A stretch of 64,000 nt of DNA, from NCBI GenBank assembly GCA_012510495.1, contig JAAZHX010000292.1:21491-85490 (forward strand), given 5' to 3'. Shown here one piece after another: positions 10,535 to 18,903 of the stretch. Both the position numbers and the translations under genes were made by a program. The first letter of the stretch is position 1. Each line of letters starts with the position of its first letter. The notes under the pieces were generated by a model, which was not told the DNA's origin, did not search any database, and was given only the letters and a program-made list of their open reading frames with translations. Source of the DNA: Smithella sp. GTDB taxonomy: Bacteria; Desulfobacterota; Syntrophia; Syntrophales; Smithellaceae.

Positions 10535-10721
10535 TTGTTTTTCCTTTCCCCCGGGTGAGATCTCTGCCGGTTTTCAAAATAGTTTGATAAAAAGACGGTT
10601 TGCGCTTTACACATGCACGGAGGCATTAAATAACACAAATAAAGACTTGTCAATAACGAGGCAAACATGATGAATGCTAAAAAGTATGTCTTTCGGTTAT
10701 CTGTCTGCCGAATCCTGGAAG

Positions 10722-10871
10722 ATATTCAGATTCGGCTTCCCTTATTTCATCCAGGAAGTTTATAATCACAAACGTCTTCATCCCTCTCTGGGATACAGAC
10801 CGCCCGTGGCATTGGAAGAACGGTTCATAAACCAAAAACCCTGGCCGACTGCTCTAACCCAATCTGTCTAA
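10722..10871 (+). pseudogene. C-terminal relic of an IS3-family (IS150-like) transposase
   Basis: FIQEVYNHKRLHPSLGYRPPVALEERFINQ; typical end of IS3 OrfB integrase core without the DDE N-terminal part. Confidence 0.8.
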
Positions 10872-11041
10872 CCCCAGGGGTGCAGTCCATCGTTTATAGA
10901 GCGTTTAAACGAGTGGTTTCGGTAAAACTTAATCTTTATAAGGGTTGACACATTAAAAACAGGAAGGTATATTCGCCACATCAAGCAGTGATGTAAATAT
11001 GCCTTTGAAATAGCGGACATGCAAAACAACGGACGGGTGAA

Positions 11042-13927
11042 ATGAAAGCTCCGCAGGAAATCATTGCTCTTGTTGAACGCTTCGATCAAAATCTTCAAGC
11101 CTATCAATCCGGCAAATATAACGAAACGCAACTCCGGCGGGAATTTATCGATCCCTTTTTCAAGGCGCTGGGCTGGGATGTAGAAAACACATCCGGTTAC
11201 GCCGAAGCCTACAAAGATGTCATTCACGAAGACGCGATAAAAATCGGCTCTGCCAGCAAGGCTCCGGATTACAGCTTCCGCATCGGCGGCACGCGCAAAT
11301 TTTTTGTTGAGGCAAAAAAACCTTCGGTCAATATCGCCGAGGATATCGGTCCCGCCTATCAGCTCAGGCGCTATGCCTGGTCGGCAAAACTGCCCCTTTC
11401 CATTCTCAGCGATTTTGAGGAATTCGCCGTTTATGACTGCCGCGTCAAACCGGATAAATCCGATAAAGCATCCACGGCGCGCATCATCTACCTTAAATAC
11501 AAAGAATACCTCACCCGCTGGGAAGAAATAGCTTCTGTTTTTTCTAAAGATGCTCTGATGAAAGGCTCTTTCGACAAATACGCGGAAACGACCAAAACAA
11601 AAAGAGGCACAGCAGGCGTTGACGCGGCTTTTCTGTCTGAAATCGATTCCTGGCGGCAGGCGCTCGCGCAAAATATCGCCCTGCGCAATCTCAGTCTCAC
11701 CCAGCGGGAACTCAACTTTGCCGTAACTAAAACGATTGACCGCATTATTTTTCTGCGCATTTGTGAAGACCGGGGCATCGAACCCTACGGCCGGCTTATG
11801 GCGCTGCAAAACGGCGCGGACGTTTATCCGCGCCTGACAAAATATTTTTATGACGCCGATGATAAATATAACTCCGGCCTGTTTCATTTCAGACGGGAAA
11901 AAGATCGCTTTGAGCCGCCCGATGATTTGACTTTAACTCTTTCCGTTGATGATAAAATTTTAAAAGATATTTTCAAAAGCCTTTATTATCCCGAAAGCCC
12001 GTATGAATTTAGCGTTTTGCCCGCCGATATTCTCGGGCAGGTTTATGAACAGTTTCTGGGCAAAGTGATTCATCTCACGCCGGGGCATCGCGCCAAAGTG
12101 GAAGAAAAACCGGAAGTGCGCAAAGCGGGCGGCGTTTATTATACACCGACATATATTGTCGATTATATCGTCAAAAACACTGTGGGCAAACTTCTGGAGG
12201 GCAAAACCCCCAAAGCGGCGAAAAAACTACGCATCCTTGATCCGGCCTGCGGTTCCGGCTCTTTCCTTATCGGCGCGTATCAATATCTTTTGGATTGGCA
12301 CAGAGACAAATACATTGAAGACGGCGCGGAAAAACACGCCAAAGGCAAAGACCCAAAGCTTTACCAGAGAATCCGCAATGAATGGCGGCTGACCACGGCG
12401 GAGCGCAAGCGCATTTTGTTAAACAACATCTACGGCGTGGATATCGACCCGCAGGCGGTGGAAGTAACCAAGCTCTCGCTACTGCTCAAAGTTTTGGAAG
12501 GAGAAAGCGACGAGACAATCAAATCAGCTTTCAGATTATTCAACGAGCGCGCCCTGCCCGATTTGGGCAACAACATCAAATGCGGCAATTCGCTCATCGG
12601 CCCGGATTTTTACGAAGGCCAACAGACCAGCTTTCTGGACACGGAAGAAATGCAGCGCGTCAATGCCTTTGATTGGGAAAAGGAATTTCCGGAAATATTC
12701 AAAGCGGGCGGCTTCGACACCGTCATCGGCAATCCGCCGTATATTGATTCTGAGTGGCTTACAAAAACAAATCCTGAACTCAGAAGCTATTGTACTAAAA
12801 ACTACCAAAGCGCAAAAGGAAATTGGGATATCTTCTGTGTTTTTGTGGAAAAGGGCCTTGAATTATCGAGGCAATATTCAAGCCTGATTACCCCAAATAA
12901 GTTACTTTCGGCAGATTATGCACGTGCTGCAAGAAATTATATGGTTTCGAACCACTCAATTATAGTCATTCGTGATTACTCCAACATTCCTGTTTTTCCA
13001 GTTTCTGTTTATCCAATTGTATATGTGGCAAAAACAAAAACAACAAATTTGTCATTATCTTATGAATTGATGAAACAAACCGAGGGGATTATTAAGATAG
13101 AAAGGTCTCAATCAATTGATCGGGTAAAGTTCAATAAGGTTGACGGGAATAGTTGGACTTCTCTTTTCGGCGGCAAGGACAACACCTTTTTGGAAAAATT
13201 TGAACATTCATGTATTCTTCTTGATGAAATTGCCTCAGTAAATGGAGCAGCAACTGTATCTGAAGCATACGAATACAAAGAATATATTGCCGACGAACCA
13301 ACAAAGGAAGATTATTTCACTTTTGTAAATACGGGAACAATTGACCGCTATGCTGTCTTATGGGGTATTTATCCCACAACTTATATAAAAGCGAAATATA
13401 ACAGACCTATTATTCCAAGAAAATTTTGGCATAAGATGTCAGAACGTCGGCTCCAGCAAGCACGCTCAGAAAAAATTATTGTAGGAGGAATGAACAAACG
13501 ATTAGAATGCATTTATGATAGTGGAAATATTATTGCGGGTAAATCTACTTCAATAATTATTTCTAATAAAGTAAATTTACTTTATTTACTTGGTTTACTT
13601 AACAGTAAATTATTGAGTTATTTTTATCGCACAACTTTTTCAGGGCTATCTTTGCAAGGCGGATTTTTAAGAATTGGGCCACCGCAATTAAAAATACTAC
13701 CAATTAAAACTGTTGAAAATACCGATCCTAATTTTCAAAAGATGATTAACCTTGTAAAACAAATGCTCAATTTAAACAAACAACTACAAGAATCCAAAAC
13801 CGACCATGAAAAAACGTTAATCCAGCACCAAATCGACGCCATCGACAACCAAATCGACAAACTGGTTTACGAACTCTACGATTTAACTCCCGAAGAAGTA
13901 GAAATTGTAGAAGGAATATTTTTATGA
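11042..13927 (+). CDS. Type IIG restriction-modification enzyme (Eco57I-like; nuclease + N6-adenine methyltransferase + specificity region)
   Basis: N-terminal PD-ExK-like PDYSFRIGGTRKFFVEAKK, motif I DPACGSGSFLIGAY, motif IV GNPPYI, C-terminal IDNQIDKLVYELYDLTPEEVEIVEG. Confidence 0.92.
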   Translation: MKAPQEIIALVERFDQNLQAYQSGKYNETQLRREFIDPFFKALGWDVENTSGYAEAYKDVIHEDAIKIGSASKAPDYSFRIGGTRKFFVEAKKPSVNIAEDIGPAYQLRRYAWSAKLPLSILSDFEEFAVYDCRVKPDKSDKASTARIIYLKYKEYLTRWEEIASVFSKDALMKGSFDKYAETTKTKRGTAGVDAAFLSEIDSWRQALAQNIALRNLSLTQRELNFAVTKTIDRIIFLRICEDRGIEPYGRLMALQNGADVYPRLTKYFYDADDKYNSGLFHFRREKDRFEPPDDLTLTLSVDDKILKDIFKSLYYPESPYEFSVLPADILGQVYEQFLGKVIHLTPGHRAKVEEKPEVRKAGGVYYTPTYIVDYIVKNTVGKLLEGKTPKAAKKLRILDPACGSGSFLIGAYQYLLDWHRDKYIEDGAEKHAKGKDPKLYQRIRNEWRLTTAERKRILLNNIYGVDIDPQAVEVTKLSLLLKVLEGESDETIKSAFRLFNERALPDLGNNIKCGNSLIGPDFYEGQQTSFLDTEEMQRVNAFDWEKEFPEIFKAGGFDTVIGNPPYIDSEWLTKTNPELRSYCTKNYQSAKGNWDIFCVFVEKGLELSRQYSSLITPNKLLSADYARAARNYMVSNHSIIVIRDYSNIPVFPVSVYPIVYVAKTKTTNLSLSYELMKQTEGIIKIERSQSIDRVKFNKVDGNSWTSLFGGKDNTFLEKFEHSCILLDEIASVNGAATVSEAYEYKEYIADEPTKEDYFTFVNTGTIDRYAVLWGIYPTTYIKAKYNRPIIPRKFWHKMSERRLQQARSEKIIVGGMNKRLECIYDSGNIIAGKSTSIIISNKVNLLYLLGLLNSKLLSYFYRTTFSGLSLQGGFLRIGPPQLKILPIKTVENTDPNFQKMINLVKQMLNLNKQLQESKTDHEKTLIQHQIDAIDNQIDKLVYELYDLTPEEVEIVEGIFL

Positions 13928-14745
13928 AAGAAAATGACAAGTGCGATGAATCTTTGAGTGAATTTTTCAGACATTTGCAATTAGCAAGGGAACAACTAAA
14001 TAATAATCATCAAGCTATACGAAAAGCTCGCGCATTTATAATTGAACAATTGAAGAAGCTCAGTTTTTCGATAGAAAAATCAATAAGACCATTAATCCTA
14101 GGATTACAAAGAATTTTCAAAGAGCTTCCCCCGCGAACAAAAGAAGCTCTCATTTTGCTCGGTAAACATGGTTGGTACTTTGACTTACAAATGCCGCTTC
14201 CGAGCCTATGGGATTTAAAGGATTTGTTAGCAAATGGCAATATAGAAGAAGTTGAGAATATTTTAATAAAACATTTTGAAGATCAAATAGATATTATAGA
14301 AAAATCTATAATTGACAAGTTTCCTGAACGTAAAAAAATAATTACCGCTGCTTTCAATGCACACAGACGTCAAGAATATGAATTATCCATTCCTGTGCTC
14401 TTTGCGCAAACAGATGGAATCTGCAAAGAAGTGGTAGATCAATACCTATTTATGAAAATTAGAGGCAGAAGGATACCGCAAACAGCATTTTATGTCGAGC
14501 AAATTGCTGCTAATAAAATTATGATGGCATTCCTCAGCCCCCTTGCACAGACTCTTCCTGTTAATGCAGCGGAAAACGAGCGAGATGAAGGATTTGACGA
14601 ATTGAATCGGCATATGGTGCTGCATGGGCAGTCGCTGGATTATGGTAATAAAAAAAATAGTTTAAAAGCAATTTCACTGATAAATTATGTTAGTCATGTG
14701 CTTGATAAAAAACACTCATTGAATAAAGGTGAAGTTTCTTTTTAA
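13924..14745 (+). CDS. Uncharacterised 273-aa protein with HEPN-like Rx4H motif
   Basis: ATGA overlap with type IIG stop; C-terminal ELNRHMVLHGQSLDYGNKKNSLKAISLINYV, in which R-HMVL-H fits the HEPN RNase Rx4-6H pattern. Confidence 0.6.
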   Translation: MKENDKCDESLSEFFRHLQLAREQLNNNHQAIRKARAFIIEQLKKLSFSIEKSIRPLILGLQRIFKELPPRTKEALILLGKHGWYFDLQMPLPSLWDLKDLLANGNIEEVENILIKHFEDQIDIIEKSIIDKFPERKKIITAAFNAHRRQEYELSIPVLFAQTDGICKEVVDQYLFMKIRGRRIPQTAFYVEQIAANKIMMAFLSPLAQTLPVNAAENERDEGFDELNRHMVLHGQSLDYGNKKNSLKAISLINYVSHVLDKKHSLNKGEVSF

Positions 14746-14853
14746 TTGCAAAAAGTCGCGGCAAGCGTTGACAACCAAATCGACAAACTGGTTTATGAGC
14801 TATACGACTTAACTCCCGAAGAAATCGCCATCGTGGAGGGTGGCAGTACATGA
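14746..14853 (+). pseudogene. Stranded partial type IIG C-terminal tail (copy B)
   Basis: Frame starting TTG directly after TAA of upstream gene: LQKVAASVDNQIDKLVYELYDLTPEEIAIVEGGST*; matches tail of 11042..13927 gene (DNQIDKLVYELYDLTPEE identical; 50/54 nt identical). Confidence 0.9.
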
Positions 14854-17800
14854 GCAAAGACAATGAAACATTGATTCCTCAGAATATCCGCTCTTATTTT
14901 CATGAAATAGCAGAAAGACTTTGGTCAGGTCATGCAACAATAATGGTTGGTGCTGGTTTTAGTAGAAATGCGAAAAAGAGTGACCCAGCAAAAAAGGATT
15001 TCCCAACTTGGAACCAACTTGGAGATATCTTCTATAACAAAATATATGGGCACTGTCCAAGTGAGAAACATAATTATCTTAATGTCTTGAATTTGGCTGA
15101 TGAATTACAAGCCGCGTTAGGGCGACCAACTTTGGATCACATTCTTCGCAAGGAAATTCCTGATGAAGACCATGAACCTTCACATTTACATATCAAATTA
15201 ATGGAATTGCCATGGGTTGATATCTTCACAACTAATTATGATACTCTTCTCGAACGCGCATGTATTAATGTAACTTCCCAAAAATTCGATATCGTTATTA
15301 ATAAACAAGACTTGGTTTATTCTGAAAAACCAAGGATTATAAAACTCCACGGAAGCTTTCCATCAGAACGTCCATTTATCATTACTGAAGAAGATTATCG
15401 AAAATATCCAAAAAAATTCGCGCCTTTTGTAAATACTGTTCAGCAATCACTTTTGGAAAATACGCTTTGTTTAGTTGGTTTTTCTGGAGACGATCCAAAT
15501 TTTCTTCAATGGATAGGTTGGATTCATGACAATCTGGGAAAAGATAATTCACCCAAGATTTATTTAATTGGTTTATTAAACTTGTCTGACGCACAAAAGA
15601 AGTTGCTTGAACAAAGAAATGTTGTGTCTCTCAATCTTTCCTCTTTGCCAGGAATAGACGGTAATCATGAAAAAGCAATGAATACATTTTTGGATTTTCT
15701 TGCTTCCCAAAAAAAATCAGAGAAGAACATCGAGTGGCCAGGAACACAGAAATCATTGAGTCCCAAAGGTAATGAAGATAGCGTAAATCAACTTTTAGCA
15801 ATACTAAAAGAATGGAAAACTATTAGGAATGATTATCCTAACTGGATAATTGTTCCAGAAGATCGCCGTAGTGCATTATGGACACATACATTATTCTGGA
15901 TTCCTACTTTTAAAAGTATTTCCAGCCTTAGTATGCCAGATGATATAGAATTTTTATTTGAAATGAATTGGAGATTGGAAAAGTGTTTAAGTCCAATATT
16001 CAATAATATGATCGATGATTATGAAAAGATACTTAACCGATACAATCCATTTCCTGAAATAATAATCATAGAAGGAGCAATTAATCCAAAAAGCTTAGAC
16101 TATACGTCTTTGCCGTGGGAACGAATTAAAAATAAATGGCTTGAGCTTCATATTTCTATTATGCGTTTTTATCGAGAAGAAGGGTTCCTTGATAAATGGG
16201 ACACTATCAATGAAAAAATACAAAATATTTATCAATTTTTATCACCAGAATTGATTGCTAAGCTCCATTACGAACGCTGTTTGCACTTTTTGTTTTACTT
16301 GAAAATTTCTGAGGTAAGGTCACAAATCAAGGAATGGCCCGTAAACACTTCCCTTCCTTTATGGGAAGCGAAACGCGCTGGTATATTGGCCGAACTTGGC
16401 AATATTGAAGAAGCTGAAAAAATACTTGAAAATTCTTTGAGCTTTATCCGATCCCAATTAAATCTTGTCCCAATTTCACGTGATTATTCATGGGTATCCC
16501 AAGAAGCCTATGTTATGTCATTGTTTCAATATATTAAAGATGCACGTTCGTTCAGAGGCGAACAGTTTGAGGAACGACAAAAGATAAGACGAATTTTTAA
16601 TGAACGATGGAATGATCTTAAACAATATAAATGCGATCCATGGACCGAATTAAAACTTTTTGAAATTTATTTGGAACACGAAGCGGTTCCTGTTTCCAAT
16701 ATATCTCAAAAAAAAGAATTTGATATCGGACGCGTTACGGCGACACGACATTTCTCACGTGAAAATAAGGAGGCTGCTACTGCATATTCTTTTCTTCGAT
16801 ATTGTGAAGAAGCAGGCATGCCTTTTAAGATACCTGGTATCACGTATGGCAAAGGAGCGGCAAAAGGTGCAATTAAACGCATTGCAAATTATTCGCCATA
16901 TTGGGCTTTCGCTTCATTAGTTAGAATTGGTGATTCTAAAGTTGTTGATGAGATATTTAATCGCAAATCTATGGTGACGATGGACATATCCCAGGTGGAT
17001 CGCTTGATTGACCATTATATTGCGGCTATTGAGAGCATCTTTCCAGAAATCGAAATTGGCGATCGTTTTCACCAAGATAATTTTGCTATTGCTTTGGCTT
17101 CGGTAATCCCGGAAATTCTTTCCCGTCTTTGTGTTAAATGCTCAGGGAAAGCTAGGTTAAAATTATTAGCTTTTTTGAAGATTCTATATTCTTCAGATCA
17201 GAAAATCAAATTTACAAATGTTGCGCAATTTACAGAAAGACTAATTGGTTCGTTTTCAGAAGAAAAGCAATATAAACTCATTCCAAATCTGTTAAAGTTC
17301 CCTATATTAAGCAATCTCCATTTCTTGATAAAGAGAGAATTCCCAGAACCATTTCATTTCCTTTCAGTTGATAGCGAATTAATCACCGGCTATGATAAAA
17401 TCAAAATTGATCAGGATATTATCAGAGACCTGCTTCAGAAATTATATTCTACGATTAAGGAGGAAAGGAATAGAGCATTTCTCCGGCTGGAAAAGCTGTA
17501 TAGATTTAATCTACTTGATAATGAACAGGTTAAGAGTTTAGGTGTTGCCTTATGGAGTCAGATAAATGATAAATCAGGGTTTCCTAAAAATACTGATTTC
17601 TACAATTTTGCTTTCACTAAATTGCCCCACCCTGAAACAGTTGATCCAGTATATTTATTCAAAGAATTTGCTTTAAATGAACCTTTTCCAGTCCAAGGTT
17701 CAAATATAGGCCAAGGTATATCAATGACCGGAGGTAATATTCCAATATTTTATGAAATCCTTGGTGCTGCAGTAACAGGTATTGACTGGTCAAATGATGA

Positions 17801-18587
17801 AACTGTACAAATATTCAATAAATTAATTGAATGGTGGGATGCGGATAAACACTACTTAAAGGAAGATGCGATTTCCAATCCATTTAGTAATATTCAAGAT
17901 GAGTTCCGTGCCAGATTTTGGCACCTCGCTCCCATATTAGCCAATGTAATTGCACCGCGTCTATCCATTATGACTGATACCAATATTAAATCGACTGTAT
18001 CTCGCTTGCTAAATGAACTACATGAATATGAAATACCGTCCTTACGTGCGCATGTTGCTTTGGTGAATTTATTTCCAGATGACAAACCTCACTTATATTC
18101 AAAGATAGAAAACGCAATTAGCTCAAATGATCATTATAATATTGTTGACGCGATAGAAGCTATATGGGCAATTATTAAATCAGATAATGCATCATCCTTT
18201 GGAAAATCGGATATTGCTAATAGTCTGATCTTGGTGAGTCAACAGATTAAGTGGCGAAGGAAATTGGGGTTGGTTTCTTCCTTAAATCTAATGTCTAATA
18301 TTGTGGATATAACTCCTAAGTATCTGAGCAACATCCTGCTATCAGACATATTGATTGGGCTGAGTTTTTTAAGTAATGAAAGTGATCCTATAAACACAGA
18401 TATGGATACAGACATCGCAGATAAATTGGAATATAGAAAGCAGGCTGCATATTTAGCATACAGACTATACAGACATTTTTCCTGTAAGAGAGAAAACGTT
18501 CCTAAAGTTATTGCTGATTGGAAGGTCATTTGTACATCATTAAATGAATTTGCCGAAATTCGTAATGAATGGCTAGAAGTACATTAG
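14850..18587 (+). CDS. Large SIR2-domain protein (1245 aa), candidate DSR-like anti-phage NADase
   Basis: N-terminal TIMVGAGFSRNA, IFTTNYDTLLERA, IIKLHGSFPS, CLVGFSGDDPNFLQW (SIR2 NAD-binding/catalytic motifs) plus about 950 aa of helical sequence; ATGA overlap with copy B stop. Confidence 0.85.
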   Translation: MSKDNETLIPQNIRSYFHEIAERLWSGHATIMVGAGFSRNAKKSDPAKKDFPTWNQLGDIFYNKIYGHCPSEKHNYLNVLNLADELQAALGRPTLDHILRKEIPDEDHEPSHLHIKLMELPWVDIFTTNYDTLLERACINVTSQKFDIVINKQDLVYSEKPRIIKLHGSFPSERPFIITEEDYRKYPKKFAPFVNTVQQSLLENTLCLVGFSGDDPNFLQWIGWIHDNLGKDNSPKIYLIGLLNLSDAQKKLLEQRNVVSLNLSSLPGIDGNHEKAMNTFLDFLASQKKSEKNIEWPGTQKSLSPKGNEDSVNQLLAILKEWKTIRNDYPNWIIVPEDRRSALWTHTLFWIPTFKSISSLSMPDDIEFLFEMNWRLEKCLSPIFNNMIDDYEKILNRYNPFPEIIIIEGAINPKSLDYTSLPWERIKNKWLELHISIMRFYREEGFLDKWDTINEKIQNIYQFLSPELIAKLHYERCLHFLFYLKISEVRSQIKEWPVNTSLPLWEAKRAGILAELGNIEEAEKILENSLSFIRSQLNLVPISRDYSWVSQEAYVMSLFQYIKDARSFRGEQFEERQKIRRIFNERWNDLKQYKCDPWTELKLFEIYLEHEAVPVSNISQKKEFDIGRVTATRHFSRENKEAATAYSFLRYCEEAGMPFKIPGITYGKGAAKGAIKRIANYSPYWAFASLVRIGDSKVVDEIFNRKSMVTMDISQVDRLIDHYIAAIESIFPEIEIGDRFHQDNFAIALASVIPEILSRLCVKCSGKARLKLLAFLKILYSSDQKIKFTNVAQFTERLIGSFSEEKQYKLIPNLLKFPILSNLHFLIKREFPEPFHFLSVDSELITGYDKIKIDQDIIRDLLQKLYSTIKEERNRAFLRLEKLYRFNLLDNEQVKSLGVALWSQINDKSGFPKNTDFYNFAFTKLPHPETVDPVYLFKEFALNEPFPVQGSNIGQGISMTGGNIPIFYEILGAAVTGIDWSNDETVQIFNKLIEWWDADKHYLKEDAISNPFSNIQDEFRARFWHLAPILANVIAPRLSIMTDTNIKSTVSRLLNELHEYEIPSLRAHVALVNLFPDDKPHLYSKIENAISSNDHYNIVDAIEAIWAIIKSDNASSFGKSDIANSLILVSQQIKWRRKLGLVSSLNLMSNIVDITPKYLSNILLSDILIGLSFLSNESDPINTDMDTDIADKLEYRKQAAYLAYRLYRHFSCKRENVPKVIADWKVICTSLNEFAEIRNEWLEVH

Positions 18588-18651
18588 AATTATAAGTATT
18601 TATGAGAACAATATTTTAGAAAAATATTCCTGTATAAAAAGGGCTATATTG

Positions 18652-18726
18652 TTGCAAAACGCCAAAACCGACCATGACCAAACATTAATCCAGCGCCAAA
18701 TCGACGCCACCGATAATCAAAGGTAG
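18652..18726 (+). pseudogene. Stranded partial type IIG C-terminal tail (copy C), truncated
   Basis: LQNAKTDHDQTLIQRQIDATDNQR* matches LQESKTDHEKTLIQHQIDAIDNQ of the type IIG gene; homology stops where an IS-end-like sequence begins. Confidence 0.85.
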
Positions 18727-18727
18727 T

Positions 18728-18800
18728 GGTAGTGTAAAAGAATGTTCGCAATTTGATTTATTGTAGAGGGGTAGTGTCAAGAATCTTTCGCTTTTGTAGT
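18728..18800. repeat. Two tandem IS-end-like repeats
   Basis: GGTAGTGTAAAAGAATGTTCGCAATTTG (18728..18755) and GGGTAGTGTCAAGAATCTTTCGCTTTTGTAGT (18769..18800); related inverted copy at 42518..42550. Confidence 0.6.
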
Positions 18801-18903
18801 GGCAGTGCCCTCCGGGCTTGACCGGAAGACCGCTTTTATCTATAAGAAAACCGGCGAAAACTTCACGACGGAACAAAGAAGAAACGCAAAAGGAGCCGAA
18901 TTC

